Source: Planctomycetota bacterium (lineage in GTDB: Bacteria; Planctomycetota; Planctomycetia; Pirellulales; Pirellulaceae). From it: a stretch of DNA of 64,000 nt. Under the pieces are notes generated by a model that was not told the origin of the DNA, made no database searches, and saw only the letters and a list, made by a program, of their open reading frames with translations. The translations under genes were made by a program, and so were the position numbers. Positions 26,193 to 35,180 of this stretch are shown in pieces. The stretch covers positions 1 through 64,000 of the forward strand of contig JAPLNI010000020.1 in assembly GCA_026692865.1 (NCBI GenBank), given 5' to 3'. Every line of letters starts with the position of its first letter. Positions within the stretch are counted from its first letter, which is position 1.

Positions 26193-26285
26193 AATCGCGC
26201 GCCCAACGCACGATCATCGGAGTGCGGTCGCTCGCGAGATAGGTGTTGGCCTTGGCAAAGGGAGAGCCGTTATCGTCGAGCAACT
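26193..26285 (-). pseudogene. Sulfatase fragment
   Basis: About 30 codons reading LLDDNGSPFAKANTYLASDR then TPMIVRWARDSD, the DNG-containing segment of a type I sulfatase. It abuts the beta-lactamase-type fragment, in a patchwork of broken genes. Nothing else of the sulfatase is visible. Confidence 0.55.
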
Positions 26286-26347
26286 AACTGCCCAAAACTT
26301 GTACCCTTAGCTGACAACGCACTTAACTTAAATAGGAGACTTGCCAA

Positions 26348-26578
26348 ATGCCAGATGAAGTAAGCCTGATGGTTACCACCGAGGGATTGACGGTTTTAGT
26401 CGAAATGGCGTTGGCCCCCAAGATCCAATCACGGTTAGACGATCTTCTGGCGAAGAATGTCGAAGGCAAGCTCTCTGCCGAAGAAGCGATGGAACTAGAC
26501 CTTATGCTGACGCAAGTTGACGAACTTAACTTCGTGAAAGCTCGTGCGGCCGTAACCCCACATCGAATCAAGAATTAG
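26348..26578 (+). CDS. Small hypothetical protein upstream of an HNH gene
   Basis: A 76-residue, acidic, mainly helical protein (KIQSRLDDLLAKNVEGKLSA, then EEAMELDLMLTQVDELNFVK). It ends 8 bp before an HNH endonuclease-like gene on the same strand. Small proteins of this kind often precede HNH genes in cyanobacteria and planctomycetes, which suggests a two-gene unit, perhaps toxin-antitoxin-like; that is inference. The start is the ATG at 26348. Confidence 0.6.
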   Translation: MPDEVSLMVTTEGLTVLVEMALAPKIQSRLDDLLAKNVEGKLSAEEAMELDLMLTQVDELNFVKARAAVTPHRIKN

Positions 26579-26586
26579 GAATTGCT

Positions 26587-27005
26587 TTGAGCATCTACAT
26601 TCCTGCAGAACTCAGGCGACGTGTTCAAACTCAATTCCTGCAGCGATGTGCCTATTGCCAATCCAGCGAAACGCTAACGTTTGTTAACTTTGAAGTCGAA
26701 CACATCGATCCGTTATCGCTTGGCGGCCAGACAGAATTCGAAAACCTCTGTCTTGCGTGCCCTACTTGCAATCGACACTAGGCCAATCGAGTCATTGGGT
26801 TCACGGATGAGGGAGCCGAGGCGCGGTTGTTCCACCCTCATCGCGATAACTGGCTTGATCACTTTGATTGGTCGGTGAGCAGCACCGTGATTGTCGGACT
26901 GACGGACATTGGTATCGCTAGAGTCAACTGCTTCGTATGAATCGACCGCTACTTGTCGAGGTGCGTTCGCTTTGGGGCATCGTTGGCATGCCTAGCCCGA
27001 ATTGA
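26587..27005 (+). pseudogene. HNH endonuclease-like gene with in-frame amber stop and frameshift
   Basis: The first 64 codons encode a classic small HNH domain: RCAYCQSSE (first Cys pair), EVEHIDPLSLGGQTEFENL (the His-containing core) and CLACPTCNRH (second Cys pair). A TAG at 26779-26781 stands immediately after NRH. Translation continues in the same frame as ANRVIGFTD, GAEARLFHPHRDNWLDHFDW and IVGLTDIGIARVN, the usual family C-terminus. A frameshift near 26925 is needed to reach LLRMNRPLLVEVRSLWGIVG, ending at TGA 27003. Two lesions suggest recent inactivation; sequencing error is possible. The start codon is TTG at 26587. Confidence 0.75.
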
Positions 27006-27206
27006 GCCAATAACTCTTTGGTTCAAGCCGCTCGCACAATGTGGGTAAGCCACATGGTAACTGTCACACAAGCAGTCATGCTACGTGTCAATGCGCTACC
27101 AAGCAGCTCCGATGCGTCGGGCCATAGCTGCAACCAGATTGCGTGCGACGATTCGCGGACACCGCCATTCGCAGCTTGCATGCGTGGAGCGGTGGTCAGG
27201 CGGACA

Positions 27207-28604
27207 TCACTTCAGCTCTAGTACGTATTCTGCGAGCTGGTCGTCTATCGATTCTTGAATTGAATCGGCGTTATCTGCTTTGCTGGGGCGAGTTGGACTA
27301 ATGCTCTGCTTGAGATGCCATTTGGCTGGATCTGCAGTCCAAAGATACGCGGACTTCCCAACGACCTCGAATCCGAACACTTGACCGTTGACAGTCGAAT
27401 AATCATCTAGACCAAGCCCCAACGCTTCCAAATCTCGAAGTCGACCGGGCCATTCCCCATTTTGATTTTTGTATTGTCGAAGAACAATAGCCGTCTGAGT
27501 CCATCGACGATCATCCTCAGCTCGAATCTCCGCTGAGATCGCTTGCTTTACTGCGGGCAATAACATTCGCAGCCATACACCACCCAAACTCATGCGTTCG
27601 GCATCGATCAGTTGTTCCATTCTTGCTGCCGATTCAAGCCAATTTTTCATGTCGGAACTGGTTAAGTTGATGGCGCGTTCGTAATAGTCCAGAAAAGTCT
27701 TTTCGCTCGATGGCGTTAAGAAAAGTTGGATGGCTTGGCCTAAAGCTAAATCTTCATTGGGATTACTACGAAGGACCTCAATCGCGGCCAACCCAAACGC
27801 TCGTTCGCCAGTGATTACATCTTTCCATCGCTGGCCAAGTGGTTCAGGCAAGTCCATCGATTTTCGCAGCGTGGCCAGCTCGTCGTCGGTCCAAATGCTA
27901 TGGGTCAACGACCGTCGAATAGCCCTTGTCCGGACGCTTCTCAATGCGATGTTGATCAATTCGGAAACCAATGTTTCGCGAGAATCAAACGCCTTGATCG
28001 TAGCGAGCATCAAATCGAGGTTTCGCAATGCGCGTTTCGTATCTTGATGATAGTATGCGTAATCAAAATCCAGACTGAGCAATCGCATCACGTTGCGAGA
28101 TTCTTGCAGATGTTCGAGAAAAGTCCCCACCCCATCAAACATCATCGGAAATCGAACGGGCGTTGGGTGCACTGACGCTTTCTCAATTGAATCAAGCACC
28201 GGCTCCATTTCTTTCAGAAAGCTAGAGACCAGCGGTTCCTCGGGCCAATCTCCCCCTGGAACAAGGGAATTTGAAACCACACCTTTAGAACCAAGGTAAG
28301 GGAGCCTGTCGGTACCAGCCGCTCCCAATCCCCAATTGCAGAGTTGAAGAATCCTTTGCCATTCTTCTGTCCCCTCGCTATGAGTCCGTTTCGTGTACCA
28401 ATCCTTCAGCGAAACGTTGTTGTAGGGAACTCCAGATTGAGCCCATTCTGTGCGCTGAGATCGAACAGACTGGGCAGCATCCCATTCGCGGTAGCCGTAA
28501 AACAGAACAACTACGATCGCTATCATGACAGGCAAAAATGCCAAGACTACATACCATCGCAGATTGCTCGAATACCAACTTGGTTTTTGTGATTTTGCGT
28601 TCAT
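27207..28604 (-). CDS. Membrane-anchored hypothetical protein in the ABC operon
   Basis: A 465-residue protein with one N-terminal transmembrane helix (about 18-40) and a long helical, soluble domain. Recurrent helical segments (MRLLSLDFDYAYYHQDTKRA, then LRNLDLMLATIKAFD) and a C-terminal WPGRLRDLEALGLGLDDYS stretch recall secreted planctomycete proteins encoded next to ABC permeases. No enzyme motif is visible. It starts 22 bp after the permease stop, so it is probably the last gene of the GntR-ABC operon and may work with the transporter outside the membrane. I do not recognise a named family. Confidence 0.7.
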   Translation of the reverse strand: MNAKSQKPSWYSSNLRWYVVLAFLPVMIAIVVVLFYGYREWDAAQSVRSQRTEWAQSGVPYNNVSLKDWYTKRTHSEGTEEWQRILQLCNWGLGAAGTDRLPYLGSKGVVSNSLVPGGDWPEEPLVSSFLKEMEPVLDSIEKASVHPTPVRFPMMFDGVGTFLEHLQESRNVMRLLSLDFDYAYYHQDTKRALRNLDLMLATIKAFDSRETLVSELINIALRSVRTRAIRRSLTHSIWTDDELATLRKSMDLPEPLGQRWKDVITGERAFGLAAIEVLRSNPNEDLALGQAIQLFLTPSSEKTFLDYYERAINLTSSDMKNWLESAARMEQLIDAERMSLGGVWLRMLLPAVKQAISAEIRAEDDRRWTQTAIVLRQYKNQNGEWPGRLRDLEALGLGLDDYSTVNGQVFGFEVVGKSAYLWTADPAKWHLKQSISPTRPSKADNADSIQESIDDQLAEYVLELK

Positions 28605-28626
28605 GTTTGCATACCTTAAAGGTTCG

Positions 28627-31086
28627 TTACAACTCAGCTACCAAGGATTGAGCATCGCGTTCCCAGGCCCGATGCCATAAAGCGCCAGGGAATGGTGGAA
28701 CGCTTAAAGAAGCGTCCTGTCTGTCATCACTGACGAACGCCATCGACGGTCGCCATATCGCACGAATAGTATCAAACTGCGAGCTCTCTTTTTGATCGAG
28801 ATACTCGAGCAACTGATGGGCTGCGCGACCAACATATCGGTCACGCACAATACTTGCCGTCGCCATCGAGGGGGTAGAATAAGCAGGCGTTCGCATTCCC
28901 CCGAAGTTCGTCCCTTCGTTGGGTTGTAAGAATTGTGCCCAACTCATCAGTATCGCTCGTCGACGCGCAAGATTCCGAGCCGGTTGGTCCGCCAATCGCC
29001 TCGCCAGTTTGGAGTAATTCTCCGAGCCAAGAGCCTCGCGTCGATTCGGTTTCTTCAATTCCAGAACGAGCCAACAGTCCAGTCGATCTGCGAATTCTTG
29101 CTCCAAAAGTCGACCGCGTAATCGTAGTCTCTCGGATATCGAATTCAGAAGCATGACGGCTCGTGTGTAACGAGCGATTGTCGACGGCTCCGCACTGTCT
29201 AGATCCAATCGGATGGAAGCGAGCGACGCTTCACGATACGCAAAAGCAATTCCACCGTAGGTAGATCCAACGATAGGCCCCGCATGGCCCGCAAGCTGGC
29301 TTTCGAGGAATGCCATCACCTCTTGAACGGACTTTGTTGCGTCCATCTGTTCGGCGGGAAGTGCACGAAGGTTGTTTTGCCTGGTCGGCTGCCCCTTCTC
29401 GTCATATTGCTGTGCATTCATGTGCTCCGATTTCTTCTTGGCAACCATCAGTTCCAAGGCGTTCTTGTCTTTACCGAAGCTAGTCGCTTCCTGGAGCATC
29501 GTGCTCTGTACCGAAGATGGAATCCCAGGAACAGTCGCATAAGTTATAAGGAACGGTATCGCTGGAACGAGGATCGACGCAAACAAAAAGCCAAACTGAG
29601 ACATCCAGTATCGAGTATCGAATCGCCCATCCATCCACGGTCGCATCATGACGTAAGAAGCAACGAATGCAATGACTACGGATACAGCGACCAACCACAA
29701 CGATGAACCGAGCGAGGTTACGGCAAAGGCACCATAAGCTATCGCCCCAATCGCAACCGCCGGTGCGACGCAAAAAGCTACCAACGAGCTTCGTATCCAC
29801 TGAGAACACCATTGTGTTGATGCGTAAATTGCAATCGTCAAAAGACCAATGATCATCCATGGTAACGGTACAACCCGAGGCGAATAGCTACCAATGGGTT
29901 CGTTCGCGGTCGCATAATCGTACAAGACATACCAACACCCTAAGGCAAGTGAAGCGACGCTGAGCGGTATGATCTGACGCGTCCACCACACGAGCCCAGG
30001 CGAAACTCCACGGTCTGCCAAGAATCGAATGCGTTGTTTAGTTCCGTCACTCCCAAAGACCGAGGCACCAAGCCAGCATAAAAGCAAAGCGGCAACCGCT
30101 CCGACAGATACAATGATCGCGTCGGAAACGCTTGCTGGAGCAAATCCGAAATCAATCCGAAAAAAGTACGCTACGCAAGGAAGAATAACGATCGACGATG
30201 CAAAGACTGCGATCAATCGATTCTGCTTGGTGATCTGCCACAACAAGCTTGGTACCATTCCTTGTGTGGATGCAAGTGCGTGGGAAGTCGGTCGATAACG
30301 AATATCCAAACCATTCCACCAAGTGATCCAATTATTAGGTGATCTGCTGGAAACAAACGACAGTCTTCCGTACCGATCTGCAATCGCAGCAACCAGGATC
30401 GCAACGATTCCATAGTTGAGTATCGAGGCCAATAACGATGGCATCATTCTTGAAGAATCATGCAGCCACGTACCGGGAAAGAGTTCAATTTGGAGTGATG
30501 CGAGCAAGAGTGGCATGGCCGCGACAGGCAGCAGTGTGATCAGTGCAGAGATCGCGGTCGGGCAAATCCATGCGAGCGAGAAACTGAGCATCGCGATAAA
30601 GAAAGTATTGATCGGCCATAAGATCGCATACTTGTCAAACAAGTCTCCACGACGAAAGACTGTTGGACAAACGACAGACACGACGATGATTCCGACCAGC
30701 CACGCCAAACCCAACGCGACGACGCTCACGATCATTTTCGAAATGACGATTGTCGACCGTTGAATCGGCAATGACCCAATCCACGACAACGTGCGAAGCT
30801 CTTTCTCTTGGCTCACCAGCATCGGCCCGATACCTACAGCAAGCAAGCTAGGAATAAGGACGAAAATAGCTCCGTGAAATGTTTCCGGAGAAGACTTGGC
30901 AGTCAATAACCCCAAGAGTTGCAGTAGTATGCCAATGCCGACCAGCGTGATGACCAGTGGCAGTATCTGCTTGAACTCTTTCCAAAGTAGCCGCTTCCAC
31001 GCGAGGCTGGATGCGTGAAAAGTGGCGACTTTACCAACTCCCGACACGTCGTCGACTGACTCTTTTTCTAATGTGCTTGTGTTCAT
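28627..31086 (-). CDS. ABC-2 type transporter permease
   Basis: A 819-residue permease starting at ATG 31086, preceded by GAGGGG at 3-8 bases upstream; a longer frame upstream overlaps the ATPase gene and is rejected. It has many hydrophobic helices in two groups (about 45-305 and 330-540) separated by polar loops, then a large soluble C-terminal domain (about 570-819) rich in helices. The first segments (LLWKEFKQILPLVITLVGIG, then MLVSQEKELRTLSWIGSLPI) are typical of ABC-2 permeases. It lies 32 bp after the ATPase gene and should form the membrane part of the same transporter. The substrate is unknown; YtrA-regulated systems are often linked to cell-envelope stress. Confidence 0.87.
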   Translation of the reverse strand: MNTSTLEKESVDDVSGVGKVATFHASSLAWKRLLWKEFKQILPLVITLVGIGILLQLLGLLTAKSSPETFHGAIFVLIPSLLAVGIGPMLVSQEKELRTLSWIGSLPIQRSTIVISKMIVSVVALGLAWLVGIIVVSVVCPTVFRRGDLFDKYAILWPINTFFIAMLSFSLAWICPTAISALITLLPVAAMPLLLASLQIELFPGTWLHDSSRMMPSLLASILNYGIVAILVAAIADRYGRLSFVSSRSPNNWITWWNGLDIRYRPTSHALASTQGMVPSLLWQITKQNRLIAVFASSIVILPCVAYFFRIDFGFAPASVSDAIIVSVGAVAALLLCWLGASVFGSDGTKQRIRFLADRGVSPGLVWWTRQIIPLSVASLALGCWYVLYDYATANEPIGSYSPRVVPLPWMIIGLLTIAIYASTQWCSQWIRSSLVAFCVAPAVAIGAIAYGAFAVTSLGSSLWLVAVSVVIAFVASYVMMRPWMDGRFDTRYWMSQFGFLFASILVPAIPFLITYATVPGIPSSVQSTMLQEATSFGKDKNALELMVAKKKSEHMNAQQYDEKGQPTRQNNLRALPAEQMDATKSVQEVMAFLESQLAGHAGPIVGSTYGGIAFAYREASLASIRLDLDSAEPSTIARYTRAVMLLNSISERLRLRGRLLEQEFADRLDCWLVLELKKPNRREALGSENYSKLARRLADQPARNLARRRAILMSWAQFLQPNEGTNFGGMRTPAYSTPSMATASIVRDRYVGRAAHQLLEYLDQKESSQFDTIRAIWRPSMAFVSDDRQDASLSVPPFPGALWHRAWERDAQSLVAEL

Positions 31087-31118
31087 GATCCCCTCGATAT
31101 CTTTCAGCGAATCAATGC

Positions 31119-32093
31119 CTAAGAAGCTTGACGATCGACCGCCGCATCGCCGCTGGCGGACGTAGGTTGAGTGAGTAAGTCGAAACTTTCGCTTGGCCCA
31201 GGAGAGATGCCTCGCGTGCACGCGACGAACAACTCCTCCAACGTTGCCGGGCGCGACCGAACGCTTTGCACGCCAGGCCATTCTGCAATAGATCGTTCTT
31301 GCGTTTGGTCAAAGCCTCGAATCACCCATCGAACTTGCCTTCCACTCTTTTGTTCGCTCAACAACTCTGCCGAACCACTTAACTCAGGCAATGCGGCAAG
31401 CGGATCTGCTACGCCGATGGTCACTTCGAAAACTTCATTGCGCAAATCGGATAGCAAGGCATTGATACGAATCTTTCCTTGGTGCACGATTGCGATATAG
31501 TCTGCGACCCGTTCCACTTCCGAAATCTGATGACTTGAGAGAAGAACAGTTCGACCCGTAGCAGCGCGCTCGACCATGCTTTCCATAAACTCGCGGCGTA
31601 CGAGTGGATCCAATCCCGAGGTCGGTTCATCGAGAATCAATAGCTCCGGATCGTGAGCCACGGCCAGCGACAACGCGACCTTCGCCCGTTGCCCCTTGCT
31701 CAAATGTTTTATCTTGCGATCCGAAGGCAACTCATACTTAGCGATCGACTCACGGTAGCGTTCGAGGAAGCCGAGTGGATAAAAGGAAGACGCAAACCAT
31801 CCAATCTCGTCGACACGCATCCAGTCGTAAAGAGCTGGTGCGTCGGAGACATAGCCAATACGACGGCGAATCTCCAGCGAATCACTCACAGGATCCAATC
31901 CGAGGACACGAGCTCGACCTTTGCTTGGAACTTGAAAGCCGGTCAAGATTCGGATCAGCGTCGTTTTGCCCGCACCATTTTCGCCGAGCAATGCAAAGAC
32001 CGAACCGCGCGGTACCTTCAGGTCGATGCCACGCAACGCGTCGCACCCTCGGAAATGCATCTCTAAACCTTCGGTGACTATACAATCGTTCAT
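31119..32093 (-). CDS. ABC transporter ATP-binding protein
   Basis: A 324-residue ATPase with all motifs: Walker A GENGAGKTT (37-45), Q-loop replaced by IGYVSDAPALYD (79-90, the style common in ABC-2 exporters), signature LSKGQ (131-135, with K for the usual G), Walker B LLILDEP (151-157), D-loop SGLD and H-loop H188. A C-terminal extension of about 100 residues follows (AALPELSGSAELLSEQKSGR region). It sits between a GntR regulator and a large permease in the same direction and is the motor of that exporter. The start is the ATG at 32093. Confidence 0.93.
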   Translation of the reverse strand: MNDCIVTEGLEMHFRGCDALRGIDLKVPRGSVFALLGENGAGKTTLIRILTGFQVPSKGRARVLGLDPVSDSLEIRRRIGYVSDAPALYDWMRVDEIGWFASSFYPLGFLERYRESIAKYELPSDRKIKHLSKGQRAKVALSLAVAHDPELLILDEPTSGLDPLVRREFMESMVERAATGRTVLLSSHQISEVERVADYIAIVHQGKIRINALLSDLRNEVFEVTIGVADPLAALPELSGSAELLSEQKSGRQVRWVIRGFDQTQERSIAEWPGVQSVRSRPATLEELFVACTRGISPGPSESFDLLTQPTSASGDAAVDRQAS

Positions 32094-32163
32094 AGGAGTT
32101 TCCTCGAAGAGGAAGGAATAGAATTGGAATGGACTATCGTCACGCCAGAGCGAACTCGCGCGA

Positions 32164-32589
32164 CTAAGCAGTATGTTGTGATGGGACGGTCGACGAGACG
32201 GTGTTGACCGTCGGCGTCAGCTTTTTGAGCTGCTTTCGAACGATGTCTTCGATCTCGGTCGCGGATAATCCGCCGTGCAAAGCTTCGGTGAGGACGCTTT
32301 GCAATCGGTCCGCAATAATCGACCGTCGCTCTTCGCGACAAGCTTTCGTTGCTCCCTGGCACACGGCGAGCCCGCGACCACGGAGAGATTCGAGCACGCC
32401 GTCACTCTGCAACTGTTGATAGGCGCGAGCAATCGTATTGGGATTCAATGCCAACTGCACACTCAGCGTACGCACGCTGGGCAAAAGCTGGCCTGGCCTT
32501 AGAGACTCTTCGGCAATCGCGAACTTTACCTGCCGAACAATCTGCTCGTAGATCGCGACGCCATTGTTTGCGTCAATGGAAAAAAACAT
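32164..32589 (-). CDS. GntR family regulator, YtrA-like
   Basis: A 141-residue short GntR regulator. The winged HTH occupies about 5-75 (AIYEQIVRQVKFAIAEESLR, then PGQLLPSVRTLSVQLALNPN, then TIARAYQQL), with only a short helical tail (about 80-125) and no FCD/UTRA ligand domain, as in the YtrA subfamily that controls ABC operons. Start ATG 32589 is chosen because AAGGAG lies 6 bases upstream and the protein then has the normal family length; a longer frame would run through the promoter. It leads the operon with the ATPase (70 bp downstream) and probably represses its own promoter. Confidence 0.9.
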   Translation of the reverse strand: MFFSIDANNGVAIYEQIVRQVKFAIAEESLRPGQLLPSVRTLSVQLALNPNTIARAYQQLQSDGVLESLRGRGLAVCQGATKACREERRSIIADRLQSVLTEALHGGLSATEIEDIVRKQLKKLTPTVNTVSSTVPSQHTA

Positions 32590-32619
32590 CTGGAACTCCT
32601 TCTGCAATCGCAGAACCAG

Positions 32620-32639
32620 TGTACTAGTTAAATAGTACA
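32620..32639. promoter_or_regulatory. Palindromic operator TGTACTA-N6-TAGTACA
   Basis: Perfect 7-bp inverted arms with a 6-bp spacer (GTTAAA on plus) overlap the -10 box of the GntR gene promoter and lie 31-50 bp before its ATG. Position and dyad symmetry fit a site for a dimeric GntR repressor acting on its own operon. Confidence 0.72.
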
Positions 32640-32660
32640 GTGACGCTAAAAGCATTTCAA
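32632..32660 (-). promoter_or_regulatory. Sigma-70-type promoter of the GntR-ABC operon
   Basis: Reading the minus strand, TTGAAA (32660-32655) is followed after exactly 17 bp by TACTAT (32637-32632), a near-consensus -35/-10 pair. Start ATG 32589 lies about 43 bp further down. The -10 box is inside the palindrome at 32620-32639. Confidence 0.75.
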
Positions 32661-32677
32661 TCCCTGAAGTCAAAAAA

Positions 32678-32693
32678 TTTGAAAGCTTTCAAA
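32678..32693. promoter_or_regulatory. 16-bp perfect palindrome upstream of the GntR promoter
   Basis: TTTGAAAGCTTTCAAA is a perfect palindrome centred about 28 bp upstream of the -35 box. It may be a second operator or an activator site; no factor is known. Confidence 0.4.
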
Positions 32694-32907
32694 CTTCTCG
32701 TGGAATACCAGCTTCGAAACACATGTCTCCTTCGCAAAACACACAGACTCGTAGTGTTGCCTCCGACTTCTTTACCGCAACTTTCGTCATTGTCGCAACG
32801 TCATCCAGGATCTTGGCGATATCGTCAAGCAATACTAAGAGGCCGCTAACCATATTCACTCTCTCAAGGAGTAGTAAGCATTGTCATATAGAACGCTGGC
32901 AAACTCA

Positions 32908-33978
32908 CTATGCCAGCCTCTCGAATTCACTTCCGTCAACCAATTGAAATCCCACCTGACATCCAGCGCGAAAAGGGACGATTGCGTCTTTGCCGAACGA
33001 GAAGGACTCTGGAACATTCCAAGCTTTTCGTTCCAAAACGATCGGCGTAGTGTTCCTTGGGAGACCATAAAATTTAGCGCCGTTGAGACTAGCAAAAGCT
33101 TCGAGTTTATCAAGGGTTCCAGCGCGGTCGAACACTTCGGCGTAGAGTTCGATGGCGGCGTGGGCGGTGTAGATGCCGGCACATCCACATGCCGCTTCTT
33201 TGGCAGTTCGAGCATGCGGAGCGCTATCGGTGCCGAGAAAGAACCGCGGATGTCCACTCGTCGCTGCTTCCATCACCGCCACACGATGTTCTTCTCGTTT
33301 CAATATCGGCAAACAGTAATGATGCGGTCGCAGTCCACCTTCAAACAACGCGACTCGATTGAGCAAACAGTGATGAGCCGTGATGGTTGCCGCCACCCGC
33401 GACGATGCAGCCTGAACAAATTGCACCCCTTGATGAGTAGTCACGTGCTCTAGCACTACTCGCAAATTCGGAAAACGCTCGATGACAGGAGCCAAAACAC
33501 GATCAATGAAGACGGCTTCACGATCGAACGTGTCGACGGCCGGGTCAGTCGTTTCGGGATGAACGAGCAACGGCAAATCGTGTTGTTGCATCGCTTCGAG
33601 TACCTCAAAGCACTTCTCAATGTTTTGCACACCATGGTGCGAGTTGGTGGTTGCACCCACAGGATACCACTTCACGGCGTGTACATAACCGCTGGCTTTG
33701 GCAACTGCGATTTCCGCTGCCGGTGTTTGCTCTGTGAGATACAAAGTCATCAAAGGCTCGAAGCTGGCGTCACTAGGAACCGCTGCGAGAATGCGCTCTC
33801 GATATTGTCTTGCAAGCTCCGTAGAAACGATCGGCGGCACTAAGTTCGGCATAATGATCGCACGAGCAAACCGCCGAGCGGTGTGCGGTACGACTAGTCG
33901 CATCAACTCGCCATCGCGAACATGCAAGTGAAAGTCATCTGGTGTCGTGATCGTTATCGATTGCATCGGGGCCGTCAT
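32908..33978 (-). CDS. pyrC: Dihydroorotase (class II)
   Basis: A 356-residue protein, close to the usual 345-350 of class II (E. coli-type) dihydroorotase. It hydrolyses dihydroorotate to carbamoyl-aspartate reversibly in pyrimidine synthesis in the cytoplasm. Metal and catalytic residues are visible: HxH in FHLHVRDG (H17, H19), the carbamylated lysine in HAVKWYPVGATTNS (K103), H140 in LLVHPE, H178 in EHVTT, and D251 in FLGTDSAPH. Neighbouring genes are unrelated. The start ATG 33978 begins MTAPMQS; an internal Met five residues on is possible. Confidence 0.96.
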   Translation of the reverse strand: MTAPMQSITITTPDDFHLHVRDGELMRLVVPHTARRFARAIIMPNLVPPIVSTELARQYRERILAAVPSDASFEPLMTLYLTEQTPAAEIAVAKASGYVHAVKWYPVGATTNSHHGVQNIEKCFEVLEAMQQHDLPLLVHPETTDPAVDTFDREAVFIDRVLAPVIERFPNLRVVLEHVTTHQGVQFVQAASSRVAATITAHHCLLNRVALFEGGLRPHHYCLPILKREEHRVAVMEAATSGHPRFFLGTDSAPHARTAKEAACGCAGIYTAHAAIELYAEVFDRAGTLDKLEAFASLNGAKFYGLPRNTTPIVLERKAWNVPESFSFGKDAIVPFRAGCQVGFQLVDGSEFERLA

Positions 33979-34083
33979 CGTTTAATTTGAAGTGAAAGGA
34001 ATATGCTGGCCGTCGACCAAACGATCGCAGGCGATTCGAAAGTTGGAAGCGTCAGCTTTGCATGCCGAGTACGAGAATCGCGA

Positions 34084-35136
34084 TCATTTCGGCGGTTGGT
34101 ACCCCGTAGGCGGTACAACTACCTCGAAATCAGCTCCCTTTATTTTCCGGAGCTCTTCGTGCATTACTGGAATGCGTTGATCCGGAGCGATTGAAACGGC
34201 CCAATCGATCCCGTTATCGGCGTTGAGCATCCCATATCGTTTCAATGCTTCGAGAATGATCTTGACCTCATGAGAAAACGTCGAAGTGTCCAAACTACTC
34301 CGCAAGCGAAATCGCACACCCATTCGCGGAAGGTTCTTATCCGTCTTGCTAATGGCAAAGTGAGTCGCCGGGTATACATATGCACGTCGAGTATTCTTGA
34401 AAGTGACTCGAAGTGCATGCTCAATTTTGCCTCGCTTCAGCTCATCGTAGCGGACGATCGCGGGAAAAATGGGAAGTCCTGCATCATCAGAGCTTGTCCA
34501 GCCATCGGGCCGAAGTCGATTCGAACTGAGGTCAAAGATCGATGCCTGTTGAGCATTCCAGCCCTTGTCCGTCTTGGTCAGCCGATAGAACTCGTAAAGC
34601 TTGCGATTGACGGGATCAACGATGATTCCATGACGATCGGCTTCAAGGTTGGGCTTGCCGCGTTGGACGTCATGCAGCGTCAGACTCTTCGTACCTGGGT
34701 CCCTCATGAATCCCGCAGGCCAACCTTCGATTGGTATGTTCTCTGGAACGGGATACGGCCCCGTATCGGACTCTGTCGAGTACTCGGATAGTTTTACGTC
34801 GATCTTCTTCTGGTTGGGCGGCACAAGAACAAACGCCATATCTGTGTTTCCGCGAAGCGGTTTGTCTGCTCCGATCCATTGAATCATCTCTGCGGAGTTG
34901 TCTGCCACGGGCCAAGTATCCACAGGGATGTTCCATGGATTGTCTGCCGGAAAAACCTCTAAAGCAGAGAGGATGGCATCCGCTTCCGAGGCATCAAAGA
35001 AGATTGGTCGCTCAAACTTTGGCATGGTTGCTGCACGAAGTCGGTCCAGTCGAGCTTGGTCAACGATAACCCCCGGAGAATCCGCGACCACCGTGAACGG
35101 AATCTGGAGTACAAGCAAAGTGATGAGGGTTCGCAT
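34084..35136 (-). CDS. Secreted hypothetical protein
   Basis: A 350-residue protein with a signal peptide (about 1-18, MRTLITLLVLQIPFTVVA). The mature part is rich in Trp, Asp and Pro, with segments such as NPWNIPVDTWPVADNSAEMI, PIEGWPAGFMRDP, HDVQRGKPNLEADRHGIIVD and DDAGLPIFPAIVRYDEL. The last of these and the HALRVTFKNTRRAYVYPATH segment recall a conserved family of bacterial exported proteins sometimes found with polysaccharide genes. I cannot name it. It follows the beta-helix gene in the same direction (44 bp), so the two are probably cotranscribed. Confidence 0.72.
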   Translation of the reverse strand: MRTLITLLVLQIPFTVVADSPGVIVDQARLDRLRAATMPKFERPIFFDASEADAILSALEVFPADNPWNIPVDTWPVADNSAEMIQWIGADKPLRGNTDMAFVLVPPNQKKIDVKLSEYSTESDTGPYPVPENIPIEGWPAGFMRDPGTKSLTLHDVQRGKPNLEADRHGIIVDPVNRKLYEFYRLTKTDKGWNAQQASIFDLSSNRLRPDGWTSSDDAGLPIFPAIVRYDELKRGKIEHALRVTFKNTRRAYVYPATHFAISKTDKNLPRMGVRFRLRSSLDTSTFSHEVKIILEALKRYGMLNADNGIDWAVSIAPDQRIPVMHEELRKIKGADFEVVVPPTGYQPPK

Positions 35137-35180
35137 TTTGGATCTTGGTTGTTTGAAGAGTCACCGCCCCGGAGCCGCAA

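Noticed and set aside
31087-31281. N-terminal extension of the ABC permease by 65 residues
   Set aside because: It overlaps the ATPase gene; ATG 31086 has a good ribosome site and the extension is Arg-rich antisense-like sequence.
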